From contig JAMXBD010002249.1 of assembly GCA_024138025.1 (NCBI GenBank), positions 62,001 to 126,000 on the forward strand: a stretch of DNA of 64,000 nt. The letters are read 5' to 3'. The notes beneath the pieces were generated by a model that saw only the letters and a program-made list of their open reading frames with translations, was not told where the DNA came from and did not search any database. This document shows positions 23,601 to 35,372 of this stretch, piece after piece. Each line of letters opens with the position of its first letter. The stretch's first letter is position 1. A program made the translations under genes and the position numbers. The DNA comes from Combretum micranthum (Eukaryota; Streptophyta; Magnoliopsida; Myrtales; Combretaceae).

Positions 23601-26329
23601 CAATTGATCCTTTACCTACGATTAGCAAAGCTTATTACTTGATTCATCAAGTAGAGAAGCAGAAGCAAGTGTCTGGGATTAATATGATGATTGAGAATGT
23701 GTCTGCTTGTAATGTGAAAACGGTACAGCAGCAGCGATATTTTGATAAAAAGGATAAAAGAGTAGGTGCTGGGATTAAGATAATCTGTCAGCATTGTAAA
23801 AGGACGGGTCATAAAATTGAAAATTGTTTTGAGATCATTGGATATCCTGAATGGTACAAGGGAAAGAAAGATTCAAAGAATGTGAGATTATCAGCACAAG
23901 CAGAGCAGATTTTGGAGACTCCTTTTGAAACTACAAATGAAATGAGGAAAGGACATCAGATGGATGATTCTACTGATATGGTGTCACGAATTTGTCAAGA
24001 AGTTATAAGAGCTTTAAAAGGAGTCAATGTTTCAGAGGAACAAGGACATTCTGCAAACATGAATTTTGCAGGTCAGGTTGCTTCTCTTTCTTTTATAGGT
24101 TCATCTTTTGTTAATCATAATGAAAATGAGGTTGAATGGATTTTAGATACAGGTGCCACGGATCACATGACACCTTTTGCTCATCTTTTAACTGACCTTA
24201 AACACATTAGCCAACCCATTCACATAAAACTTCCTGATGGAAGTACACAAACAGTAACCATGAGTGGTACTGTATATTTGAATGAACATATTGTCTTATA
24301 CAATGTGTTTCTTGTACCACAATTTCACTATAACCTTCTTTCCATAAACAAACTTGTCAGTACATCTAATCTTTTAGCCATTTTTTCAACTGATTTTTGC
24401 TTATTACAGGACCCTAAGACATCTACCATTGTTGCACGAGCTGATGCCAGACATGGGCTTTATATAATGAAGGCAAAGCTGAATTTTCTTACGTCTTCCT
24501 CATTTGTGTCAAATGTCCCTTGTAATCAAAATACTCATATATCTGTTGAACTTTTACATTCTCGTCTTGGACATATATCTTTTTCCAAACTGAAACATGT
24601 TCATGGATGTAATGTGTCTTGTGATGATATTCTTTTGTGTGATACTTGTTTGCAAGCAAAATCACATCGCTTGCCTTTTCATTCTAGCAACTCTACATCC
24701 ACTTGTTTGTTTGAACTCATACACATTGATTTGTGGGGTCCTTTTAGTATTCCATCATTAACTGGTGCAAAATACTTTCTCACTTTAGTTGAAGATAAAA
24801 GTCGAACAACTTGGACATATCTCCTTCAGAATAAACATCAAACACCCTCAACCATACACACATACTTAAACTACATTCAAAATCATTTTGGTGCTACACC
24901 TAAATACATTAGAACCGACAATGGAGGAGAATTCATTTCACATGATTGTCAAGCAATTTTTAAGTCAAAAGGAATCATTCATCAGCGAACTACTGCCTAT
25001 ACACCACAACAAAATGGTGTAGTTGAAAGAAAACATAGGCATCTTCTTGATACAGCTAGAGCTTTGAGGATACATGCTAATCTTCCCAAAAATTTTTGGG
25101 GAGAGTGTATTTTGGCAGCCACTACTCTTATAAACCGTATGCCTGTTCAAAAGTTAGACTGGAAATCATCCTTTCAAATTTTGTTCAATCAAACACCTTC
25201 TTATCATGATTTACGGGTGATAGGTTGTTTATGTTATGCACCAATTTTGGATGGATCTATTGATAAGATGGATGCTAGAGGGCGTCAATGTGTTTTCATA
25301 GGATATCCTTCTAATCATAAAGGATATAAACTTTATGATTTAAATACACACAAAATCTTGGTTAGCCGTGATGTTCAATTTGTTGAATATGTCTTTCCTT
25401 TCAGATCAAAGCATTCTTTTCAGTTTCAGGATTCAACTTTGTTTCCTTCCAATACACATATATCACATGATTCTGAACAAGATTTGTCTTGTCCTGTCAC
25501 TGTTCCTGATAATGTAGAACAGTCTCCTACTTCATTACCCAGTTCTGAGTCCATAGATAGTTCTCGTCGTGTTTCTCATAGAACACGTAAGACACCAGCT
25601 TGGCTTAATGATTTTGTACATGAAGTACATTCTGGTATCACAATTTCATCTCATTCATCTTCACATTCTTTACTTGCATATCGTGACTTCACTCATTATC
25701 CTATTGACTATGTGCATTCATTGGCTAATGTGTTTACCATCCATGAACCTCAATCATATAATGAGGCTAAAGATGATCCTAAATGGCAAGAAGCAATGAG
25801 TAAAGAGCTGATAGCCTTAGAATCTAATCAAACTTGGGAATTAGTTCCTTTACCTAAAGGGAAGCGAACCATTGGATCAAAATGGGTATATAAAATAAAA
25901 TACAATCCCAATGGTTCAGTTGAAAGATATAAGGCTCGTTTAGTAGCAAAAGGGTATAATCAAATAGAGGGTGTTGATTATGTACATACCTTTTCACCTG
26001 TTGCAAAACTGACCACAGTCCGATTATTATTAGCAGTGGCAGCAGTAAAGAATTGGCATATTCACCAATTAGATGTGAATAATGCATTCTTACATGGATA
26101 CATTGATGAAGAAATATACATGGAACCACCAGCTGGATATAAATCTGTTCCTCATGGGCATGTATGTAAATTGGTGAAATCTTTATATGGCTTGAAGCAA
26201 GCTTCAAGGCAATGGAATCGGGAATTTACTCACTTCATCACTTCTCTTGATTTTGTTCAATCCAAACATGATCATTCTTTATTCACTCGTTCTACTGGGA
26301 AGTTTTTCTTGCTATTCTGGTTTATGTAG
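23597..26329 (+). CDS. Copia gag C-terminus, protease, integrase and RT N-terminus (910 codons)
   Basis: A long open frame. Zinc knuckle CQHCKRTGHKIENC at about residue 64, followed by GYPEWYKGKK. Protease WILDTGATDHMTPF at about residue 181. Integrase finger LLHSRLGHISF with CDTCLQAKSH, then the catalytic triad in HIDLWGPF, RTDNGGEF and NGVVERKHRH. The RT start has [27 protein letters not shown] and the catalytic Asp in HQLDVNNAFLHG. The frame closes at 26329 just before the YVDD box because of an apparent one-base loss in a T run near 26302-26307. The nominal start at 23597 is inside gag and is not a biological start. This is the best-preserved polyprotein segment in the window. Confidence 0.92.
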   Translation: MSIDPLPTISKAYYLIHQVEKQKQVSGINMMIENVSACNVKTVQQQRYFDKKDKRVGAGIKIICQHCKRTGHKIENCFEIIGYPEWYKGKKDSKNVRLSAQAEQILETPFETTNEMRKGHQMDDSTDMVSRICQEVIRALKGVNVSEEQGHSANMNFAGQVASLSFIGSSFVNHNENEVEWILDTGATDHMTPFAHLLTDLKHISQPIHIKLPDGSTQTVTMSGTVYLNEHIVLYNVFLVPQFHYNLLSINKLVSTSNLLAIFSTDFCLLQDPKTSTIVARADARHGLYIMKAKLNFLTSSSFVSNVPCNQNTHISVELLHSRLGHISFSKLKHVHGCNVSCDDILLCDTCLQAKSHRLPFHSSNSTSTCLFELIHIDLWGPFSIPSLTGAKYFLTLVEDKSRTTWTYLLQNKHQTPSTIHTYLNYIQNHFGATPKYIRTDNGGEFISHDCQAIFKSKGIIHQRTTAYTPQQNGVVERKHRHLLDTARALRIHANLPKNFWGECILAATTLINRMPVQKLDWKSSFQILFNQTPSYHDLRVIGCLCYAPILDGSIDKMDARGRQCVFIGYPSNHKGYKLYDLNTHKILVSRDVQFVEYVFPFRSKHSFQFQDSTLFPSNTHISHDSEQDLSCPVTVPDNVEQSPTSLPSSESIDSSRRVSHRTRKTPAWLNDFVHEVHSGITISSHSSSHSLLAYRDFTHYPIDYVHSLANVFTIHEPQSYNEAKDDPKWQEAMSKELIALESNQTWELVPLPKGKRTIGSKWVYKIKYNPNGSVERYKARLVAKGYNQIEGVDYVHTFSPVAKLTTVRLLLAVAAVKNWHIHQLDVNNAFLHGYIDEEIYMEPPAGYKSVPHGHVCKLVKSLYGLKQASRQWNREFTHFITSLDFVQSKHDHSLFTRSTGKFFLLFWFM

Positions 26330-27273
26330 ATGATGTTCTTATTGTTGGAAATTCATTATCTGAAATTTCACAAGTTAAAAGATCTCTTGATGATGCTTTT
26401 TCTGTAAAGGATTTAGGAGAAGCACGGTTTTTCTTAGGCATTGAAATATGCCGAACAAGTACAGGGCTTCTTTTACACCAACGGAAATTTCTTCTTGATA
26501 TACTTCAAGATGCTGGGTTGACATCTACAAAACCCCTCAAAGTTCCTTTTCCGCCTTCTTTACGACTTGATTTAACTTCTGGTGAAGCTTTGCATGATCC
26601 TAGTTCTTATAGACGGATTATTGGAAGACTTTTATATCTTACATTTACTAGGCCAGATATTTCCTACTCTGTTCAGCAGCTCAGTCAATTTGTATCAGCT
26701 CCAAGGACACCTCATTTTCATGCTGCCATTGGAGTGCTGAAGTATTTGAAAGGAACTTTTAATCAAGGGATTTTCTATTCTTCCTGCTCATCTTTAGATC
26801 TTCATGGTTTTGTTGATGCAGATTGGGGATCATGTAATCTTACTCGAAAATCATTGACAGGTTTTTGTATGTTTCTTGGATCTTCTCTTGTTTCATGGAA
26901 GACCAAGAAACAAGCCACTGTATCAACATCTTCTACTGAGGCAGAATACCGAGGGATGGCTTCAGCTACAAAGGAGCTTCTATGGCTTTCTTATTTACTT
27001 CGTGATCTTGGAGTTCCTGTTGTTTTTCCTGTTTCTTTACATACAGATAATAAGTCAGCTATTTTGATTGCAGAAAATCCATGCTTACATGGAAGAACAA
27101 AACATATAGATGTTGATATCCATTTCACCAGGGATCATATTTCTGCAGGATTCTTGAAGCTATCTCATGTTTCTTCTCAAAAACAGCTTGCAGACATGTT
27201 TACTAAAGCAGTAGGATTACCATCCCTTCAATTTTCTTGTGCCAAGTTGGGACTGCAAACAAGTCCAACTTGA
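26306..27273 (+). pseudogene. Copia RT C-terminus and RNase H
   Basis: Picks up in the frame that reads YVDDVLIVGN right after the T-run break, then FSVKDLGEARFFLGIEI, RPDISYSVQQLSQF, and RNase H with DADWGSCNLTRKS, STSSTEAEYRGM, DNKSAILIAENP, GRTKHIDVDIHFTRD and LADMFTKA. It ends at TGA 27271-27273, just before the polypurine tract. In intact relatives it is fused to the preceding segment; here the segment stays open but is out of phase. Confidence 0.9.
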
Positions 27274-27281
27274 GGGGGGGA
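27270..27281 (+). promoter_or_regulatory. polypurine tract
   Basis: A G-rich tract (GAGGGGGGGA) directly abuts the 3' LTR and overlaps the RNase H stop codon region. Confidence 0.85.
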
Positions 27282-27559
27282 TGTTGAATATCTAAATTAT
27301 GTATTTTGTTTTAGTTGCTGATGTATTTTAGTTGCTGTATATAGCTGTCATTTGTTTTGTTCTTTTATTATAGCCGTACACGTGTCAATATTTAAAGACA
27401 CATGGTTTGTATATACAAACTCTTAGGGTTAACAGAATGAATAACAAAAAAATCATTTTTTACAATCAGTTACATATCTCCGAAACCCTCTTTTCTCTCG
27501 ATCTTTTCTTGATCTGATCTGGAAATTGCAAACGATGAAGGATCTTACAAAGTTCTACA
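27282..27559 (+). repeat. 3' LTR of the + strand Copia element
   Basis: 278 bp. It differs from the 5' LTR only by one base in CATGG(C)TTTG and by a short A/T-rich indel cluster after GAATGAAT. Confidence 0.93.
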
Positions 27560-27564
27560 AAAGG
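27560..27564. other. target-site duplication AAAGG (right)
   Basis: Matches 22612-22616. Confidence 0.9.
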
Positions 27565-28284
27565 CACTTTTTCCCTCCCAAAAAAACAAAAATAAATAAA
27601 TAAATAAGACCAAGTTCAAAACCCTAAATGTTTAATCTCGATTAATGAAGATCAAAATTTATAAATTAAACTCATGCTTTAATGAAACTGTGACGAGAGT
27701 AAAATTTTAGGAATGTGAACCAATAGCAACATCGAAAGCTTTATTTTAACTTAGAAATCTATATTATGTTTATATGTGAAAACCTGACGTAAAAAATCAA
27801 CTAGGAAACTGTATCTTATACGGTCCAGTTTAGCTCATTGACTATTTTAAACGACACAGATTCACGTGACAATAATGGGAAGAAAAGGGAAAAGAAGTTA
27901 AAAAAGTACAAACCCAAGCATAGTTCAAGCTAGCACTTAGCCACAGAAATGGTTCCTTCCTTACTACATTAGACTGCCTCCAAAATAAAAAAATAAAGTT
28001 TTCCTATGTCTAAGTAACAATATCTATATGGACAGATTTTAAAAAATAATTTTTAAATTTATATATATGTATGTATCCTCTTCTAAAAAAAATCTCCACT
28101 ACTACGTACTACACCATATCAGTTATATATGCACGAATATGTCGAGAAGGGAACATGGACAATATGGGTTCATTATTCATCTCATGTTAAATTCTAAATC
28201 TAGAAACATTAGTAAATTAAAAATCTTTTTTCAGAAAAATCGCTGAAGAGAATTATATATATAATATATATATATGATGTATTA
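27565..28284. other. AT-rich spacer, no gene seen
   Basis: Contains an (AATA)n run at about 27588-27606 and a TA-rich run at 28254-28275. No NB-ARC or LRR sequence is visible downstream of the TIR pseudogene on the - strand. Confidence 0.5.
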
Positions 28285-28750
28285 CACGCCATTGTGAATT
28301 TCCCATCCGCATATGCCCCTGCTTCGCGTAAAGCCGATCTCCACCTCTCCCCTTCCTAAGATCTTTCCAGTAATCCCCCTCCAACTTTTCCAAACTCGGT
28401 CGAAGGACTCCTGCCTGTTTCCGGATAATTGAAGGAGCAACATGGAAGAAAACAGAAGAACCAGCTGTCCTTTAAAACGCTTGCATTCCAGGATTTAACC
28501 ACCTCATCCAAACACCAACAGGAGGATGCAAAGTTCGGAGATAACGCAATGATGGCGATCCTAGAATTTTTTATGGCATGGAAAAGTGAAAAGAAATGTT
28601 TTCCCTTCTAGGTATGTTATTATCAATGAATGTTCTTAAGTTGGCATTTTGAAGAGCACGGTAGAGGTGGCTGATGAAGTTATTTCGGGTGTCTGGTCCA
28701 TGAAAGCACAAAAAAAAATCGTAAATCCATCTATGTGCTGGTGATGCCAT
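28285..28750 (-). pseudogene. decayed TIR domain exon of a TNL-type resistance gene
   Basis: The ATG at 28748-28750 (- strand) gives MASPAHRWIYDFFLCFHGPD, then TRNNFISHLYRALQNANLRT and FIDNNIPRRENIS, a standard TIR start (relatives read YDVFLSFRGEDTR and so on). After a stop near 28571 the domain continues in another frame with RIAIIALSPNFASSCWCLDE, shifts again to VFFHVAPSIIRKQAGVLRPS with LEKLEGDYWKDLRKG, and once more to RWRSALREAGAYADGKFT near 28300. That covers nearly the whole ~150-residue TIR domain in three or more frames, so it is a dead exon. In working TNL proteins this domain is an NADase signalling module, and the catalytic Glu region (CWCLDE) is still readable. No NB-ARC or LRR exon is visible nearby. 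Confidence 0.85.
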
Positions 28751-31700
28751 GGAATAAGTTGGTATAACCCTTTTAGAATGAAGGTAAGAAATGGCACGCC
28801 TTCTTGAGTTACTAATGGTTGCGAGCTGAATGCCTCCAACTGCTGTCTTTTTATTGGAAAAAAAGAATGTTGGACCACATATTGGTTTTATCAATTGCTG
28901 ATTGATATCGTTTAGATATAGTGGGACTTGTGATCTCAACGGAGTGACGTATTCTTTCCATACGAGGATGACAAGATCACATTTAAGACACGATTTTCAA
29001 AAGTTAAAAATGTGGAAATGCGACTTTTGTTTTGTTTTTCAAAATAACATAATGTATAACTTGTTTTTCACATTTATGACCAGCAATTTCCAAAATTGAC
29101 ATCCTCCTTATTAAATCACATTATAACTTGTGATTTCCTAAATAGCACAATGTAAACTGCATTCGAGTCATGTCATTGAATCTTAATTTAATGTATGATT
29201 TTGCTACAGTTTTTTTGGTAATCAAGTTTTTCAAACTCTTTTTTTTTTATATATATATGTTTAGCTAATTAAAAGATTATGGATTAAATTTTCCATTAGC
29301 ATCATTTTACTTCTTTTTTATGCTGTCTCTTAGTAATTAATGACATTGATTCTTTTTGCTTTTTTTATTTTCCTTCTTACTTATAAATTAAATGTCAATT
29401 GTTAAAAAATTATAGTTGACTAAATAATTTCTTAATAGACACTATTTGTTTATTCATAATTATACTACCAGAAATAATTAGATTGTCGTATGTTATCGGA
29501 CGGAGACGCGCTTGAGTTGAATTAAGATACACCTACGTGGCCACTTGTTCCATCTGCCCCAACAACTTTGGTATGTGAATGCGCATTTATGAGCCCGCAC
29601 GTTTAAGGCTATTTGCAACGCTGCTGCTTAGCATGGGAACATAGACAGGATTCTTCACTAATGGAATCGGTCCTTAGCAAAAGTTAAGGTGCTTTGACAA
29701 GGACCGGTCCTAGCTGTTAAAAAAAAAATATATATATATATAGATATATATTTTTTAGGATGTTGTGTGTAATTTTTATTATTATATAGAATCTATAAAA
29801 TTATAAAAAACTTATGAAAAATCTTATATAAAAAATCTTAAGAATAAAATGATGAGATTCTTTAAAAAAAAAAAAATTCTTAAAATTATGATGTGTGATT
29901 TTAAGGACCTCTAACAGGTCCCATGCTTTGTGAATGCTCTAAAGTGAGAGATGCCAGAAAAAGAATCACATGTATCGGAAAAAAAGACTTATGTCTACAT
30001 GGTACATCGTCCAACAGCCGTTGATTTGCATGGAATGTACTGAGATATTAACATCTGCCCTGATAAGTGGACATGTTGTCTTATAATATGTGCTGTTTTT
30101 CTCTTCCCCCCTCTTTTGTTGCTTTTTGGATGCATACTTTTTGATGTTGCTATGCGTATGTATTTACATGGACCGGTATTAACAATTTCCAGTGGCTTTA
30201 AATGAGATGCAATGAAATTACAGGGAAAAAAAAAAAACCGTTGATTTGACGGATTCCTTTGTATATGATATTATATCAGGACAAGGCTAACGCTTCAGTA
30301 TATTTTCTTTAAAAAACAAAATTTATTTACAGAACTATGTCTTTTGTCTTCTTTAATTAAAAAAAAAAAAAAAGGAGTTATGCTGTCGGTGCTTGGAAAT
30401 AAATAAAGTAATTACAAAACGATGATGAATAAATAAATAAACTCTTTAGCCAAAAAAATAAATAAATAAATGAACTCAATAAATTCTTTCAAGTGATTAA
30501 TATGTCATATTAAAGTGGACAGACATATATGCTTTCATTTCCTACTTCTAATCATGTCTATTTGCTTTCATTTACTATTCATTTGCTAAGATCCACCATG
30601 TATTACCCAGTCATAGCTTTTCCTCGGTTGTCATTGTCTAGCTAAGAATCTCAAATAGCAATGAAACACCATCCTAAATATTTACTTTTCATATAATCTC
30701 ATATTTAATGTATAATTATTTAATTATTTACCATTTTTATAACTATAATACAGATGTGAGTTCTACTTGTGTGATATTATAGTGTTGTAATGTAATAATT
30801 TAGGGAACTGTACAAGTTTACCTTGGAAACTTTTTATAAAATTATAAATCATGGACTAAGATATGGAAAAAAGATGGGTAGACACCCATCCCATTTTCTT
30901 TTAATAAGACCTCCATACTATGCCACGTATAAAAAGCAGTCTCATATTCAATTGTTATGTCTTATGTATCATATCTATCTTTTAATCCTCGGCTATTGTT
31001 TAAAAGATGTCTTAAGAAAGATCTTTAAAAGTATTATCCTTCCTAAAGGAAAAGTGTTTGTTATCCCTAATATCTTGTTTTTATTATGTCCCTACTAATA
31101 AGTATCTGACACATGCTAAATAAATTAAAAAAATATAAAAAATTTTAAAATATAAAATGCACTTCTTGACACGTGTAAAATATTGATTTGTAGGAACACA
31201 ATAAAAATAGCAAACTTAGGACAACAAACTTTTTTCCCTTCCTAAAATGGTTATCTATTGTATTTTCAACTTATAATCTCAAAATAATTCTCAGTAATTT
31301 ACAATAGATATAGAAAAAATTCTCGAAAGGTACTTCCTATGATACAAGTCTACGGATGCAGTTTTCATTAATTTTCTGACATTTAGATATTTAACTCCAT
31401 GCATGGAAAAATGAATTATCATGTATATACTACTATCTTATGTGTTATAAAAAAATATAAAATAAAAGACGGAGAGATTGGTTGAAAATTGAAATTGCAT
31501 TTATCATTTCAATAAAGCAAGATCTAATTTCCTTGTTCTTGTATTTTACAGAATAATATAAAATTTTGGTAGAAAAGAAGCAAAGATGGGCATGCATCTG
31601 TATATAACGAGCCTAATAAGTTGAACGTGAAGTGATGACATAGCTTGGCTTTACCTTACAGAGAATCCATATCAATGTCTTCCCAGAAAGCAATAACGTT

Positions 31701-32568
31701 TTTCCACATTTTGACATTGAAATATATCTACAAGTACAATCACTAGTATTATACACTCAGAAAGTAAATTATTGATATACACACACACACACAAATATGT
31801 AATATTATTTCACTCAATTTATGGTAGCAATAAAATTTAAACTTCTGACGGTACTTTTAATAAGAAAATGCAAATCATTAATGGAATACCAACGTGAAGA
31901 TAATGCGAGTTCTGTAGGTTTATTTATCGACCTTTAGGTTTTAGAAGGTGGTTAGGGAAAATTTTTTAAGCGTAAATGCGAGGCCTCCCAGAATTCCACG
32001 GAAAGCATGACCCAATAGTAATGTAGATCCAAAACAGAATAATTCTTTCAGATGGTATGTACATTAAATAATTTTCAAATAACCTAAACTATTATAATTA
32101 ATCAATCCAATGTATTTTTAATCAATACAAATTGCATCCTATTGATAGTGGATTTTTCACTAAAGGCCTAACAAGGCGTTGGGCTTAGGGCTAGTTTTGA
32201 TAAACAAAAGGCCCACATTACAAGGGTCCCCAAAGCTAGCCATGCCTTAATAATGGAGATGAACTTCCTAGCAACCTTGGGTTGCCTAAGCTACATGCAC
32301 CCACGACCTCCACCTTGACCTCAACCCCACACAAGGAGGTCAAGGTCAGTAAGGTTGCATTAGTAGAAACCCCCGACTTTGTAAGGGGGCCATGGTGACC
32401 CAACAATTGTATCTCCTTAATAGTTCACATCTCATCCAACTGCCCTCCATACTCAACATACCCAAGCCACAGTACTAGAATAGGCATGATATGTGGTTGC
32501 ACCTTGCAAATCAGGTTAACTAGCGGCTCAATGGGAAGCGGCCACTAGTAAAAGATGTCTATGGTCTC
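28751..32568. other. AT-rich intergenic DNA, no gene supported
   Basis: Contains A-runs, (AATA)n runs near 30428 and 30457, a CA run near 31780, the possible MITE described separately, and a perfect 10-bp-arm hairpin at 32312-32345 (CCTTGACCTC / GAGGTCAAGG). The 91-residue ORF at 30823-31098 has no recognisable family. Confidence 0.5.
29602..29943. mobile_element. possible MITE
   Basis: The left end (TTAAGGCTATTTGCAA, then AGCATGGGA) and the reverse complement of the right end (TTTAGAGCATTCACAA, then AGCATGGGA) match with an internal gap. The interior is AT-rich and has a hairpin (CGGTCCTTAGCAAAAG against CTTTGACAAGGACCG) at about 29668-29708. No target duplication could be fixed. Confidence 0.35.
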
Positions 32569-33177
32569 TGTAGACACCTCATTTTGATATTCTTTTTGTC
32601 AAAATAAATACTTAGCTTAGTATATACATAATTAAAATAATTAATTTTTGCATATTATAAATGTTAAAGCTAGAAATGAAAAATAAAAAAAATTAAATTA
32701 AAATTAATTAAAATAATAATCATAATAAATCAATTTAATAGAAATAAATATAATAGATGTAATATGGATAAATGTAATTTCAAAATTCGTAAAAAAAAAA
32801 AAAATTACTGTTCATCGTCTTCTAGCTTTGGCCACCCGATGGGCCAAGTTTGAGAGCTTTTTTAGCTCGGTTTTCGACCCTTTTTTACAAACCAAGCACG
32901 TTTCTTAAAAATAGGCACGGAGTAGTTTATGTTGGTATAAAATTTAGTTGTTTTCATCAAGAGAAAGGATTTGAAATTTGAATTCGAAAATTAAAAAAAA
33001 CTCGTTTTTAGTTTTCGGAAAAAATGCAAAATCCGAGATTTTTGTTAATGACAGTTGTTTAACGTTCAAAATCATAACGGTAATGACAGCTATTTGTAAT
33101 AATTGACCGTTTTTTGACAACTAATTAATAGTTGTAATTCGTTTTTTTTTATTTAAATAAAAAAGCCCCAAATTTAA

Positions 33178-33190
33178 CTCTATAAATAGA
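33178..33190 (+). promoter_or_regulatory. LTR promoter TATA box
   Basis: CTCTATAAATAGA lies in the 5' LTR, and the same box is at about 62156-62168 in the 3' LTR. If used, the transcript would begin about 30 bp downstream and leave over 2 kb of R-U5 leader. Confidence 0.6.
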
Positions 33191-33557
33191 AGAATAAAAA
33201 AACAGAAAAAAAAACTCCATACAAATCACAAAAACTATTTGATTCGAGATTCTTGAAATTAGCTTTTCAATGATAAAGTTTCAACTTTGAAGTTTTTCGG
33301 GCAAGATTAATCAAATTACTCCACGGATCAGGCTAAATCGGAAAATTGGAAGTCGAGATCTTCAATTTTCACCGACTCCGATTCCATTTCCCTTCCCAGT
33401 CGCGCGTTCGTAGGCAGCTGGAATACGAGAACCGGAGCTCCAGCCGATCTTTCCCCCGTCAGACTAGAGGGCGTTGCTCTGATTTCATTCATCTCCCTGC
33501 GCGAATTCAATTCGTCCATGCGCGCGTCCTCCCCCTTCCAGAATCCATTCTGCAGGT

Positions 33558-33597
<40 letters not shown>

Positions 33598-34936
33598 GGA
33601 AAATAGAAATAAGAAAAATGAAAAATTAGTATATAATTATAATATTCAAAATCTATTATGAATATATTGTGTTTCTTTAAAAAAAAATAATAATAATAAA
33701 ATAAAATATGTGAAATTAGTATTAGTTTGAATCAAGATAGTATAGTCATTATAATATGTATATATATATATATATATATTTTGTCAATGAATATTTGCTT
33801 TTCGCCATGATGAATAGGTTTTTAAGGAAAAGTTTTATTATTAACATGAAAATTTTGATTATACTAAAGTTTTAGGCTTATAATGAATTGTCCAATAGTG
33901 TACGAGATGTTATTTCAATGTTTATATTAGACATATATTTTGTGATTTTATACGTTTATGAAATTTTTTTATAATATTGTCTAAATATTACCCGTAATCT
34001 TGGTATTGATATAACAATTTTAAACAAGGCATGATATTGGATATATGTTATTCTTTATTCAATTAAAGTTTTGGAATTGTCATGGTGCATCGTATTGTGT
34101 TGAATCTTGTGAATAGTTATTCATGATATTACAAGTTGAGATATTTTTATGATTAAGAGGATATATGAAATTTGACAATGTAAATGAATGTTTGTCTCAT
34201 AAATTTGTTCTAAAGATATTAATTTGAAATTTAGGATTTAATTTGTCATGATATAGTTTTTGATTGTTCTATCTTTTTTGTAATAATATAGTAATGATTT
34301 TGTCTTCTTGTGATAAAATTGAATTTTTTGATATATATATCATGTTAGGTATGTGTTCATAGAATTACATTAAGATCTTGTTATTGATAATATACCTATA
34401 ATCATGACCTAATCATAAGGAATATATGAAATTTTTATTTTTAGTTTTAGGTTTACAATATTTGAATTGTGTAATCATGTATGATGATAGTCATTAATAT
34501 TCCTTTTATGCCATGATATAGTGATGACCTTGATTGTAATAATATTGAATTTTATGATTTCACTATATATGAAACCACATTGAAATCTTGCCCTTCATAA
34601 TATAATGTCAATGATATATAAATCTTGATTATGCCATGATATTGCTTTGTTGAAATTAGTTTGTTGAATATTGATATTCCCTATAATATTTTTATTGTTG
34701 ATGATATGTATGATCAATCGATATGCATGATATGTGGTTATGATTTCTTGTTCAAAATTTTTGTCACTTAGAAAAATCCGATTTTCCATAAAATTGCTAA
34801 AACCTAACTTGATAGATTTAGGGTTCATGTTAAAAGATATGTATATATTTTTCATAAAATTAACAAACTTAACGAACTTAAAGCGAAAAGATTTCGAAAA
34901 ATTTTAAAATTAACCAACAAACTAAATTTTTCTAAA

Positions 34937-34991
34937 AGAACTAAGTGTGGTCTGATCCCGATTAGCGGGTACGTAGGCACCTAAATGGGCG
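34937..34991 (+). promoter_or_regulatory. conserved LTR box with small covarying hairpin
   Basis: AAGAACTAAGTG, then CTGATCCCGATTAGCGGG and TACGTAGGCACCT. Nearly the same box occurs in the nested element's LTRs (- strand, within 40084-40140 and 53085-53135) inside sequence that is otherwise diverged. The CCCG/CGGG stem here is CTCG/CGAG there. Confidence 0.7.
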
Positions 34992-35372
34992 ACTTAAAAT
35001 ATGTAAAAAATTATTTTTGTGAATTTATTTGATTTGTTTAGTTTAGAATATATGATAGAATTTGATAAGATTTGATTAATTTGAATATTTTGAGTTTTTA
35101 GATTATATATATTATTGATGAATTTGATTAGTATTTTTGCATATTAGACATATGTTTAGTTAATTAGATCCTAGTAAATAGTTTAGATTTTGAAATTAGG
35201 GTTTAAAAGAAAGCAATTTAAATATGAAAGTTAAAGTGGTAACCGTTTAGGTTTTAATAGGTTAGCCCCCGAACTCAAGTTAATTTCTGGTTCTCGTTTT
35301 CAAAAAACGATTTTTTTTCGCAGATCAGTAGCAACCAAAATCAACCTACCCATTGGTTTTGGTTTATTTTTT

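Larger units (their letters stand above)
22617..27559 (+). mobile_element. near-intact short-LTR Copia retrotransposon
   Basis: LTRs of 275 and 278 bp that are almost identical, a perfect AAAGG target duplication, a primer-binding site touching the 5' LTR, a complete gag-protease-integrase-RT-RNase H order and a G-rich polypurine tract mark a young insertion. Only single-base frame breaks interrupt the polyprotein (near 23580 and 26305, possibly also at the gag start). Confidence 0.95.

Noticed and set aside
28636..28878. 80-residue - strand ORF overlapping the TIR pseudogene
   Set aside because: Shadow frame of the TIR reading; no domain of its own.
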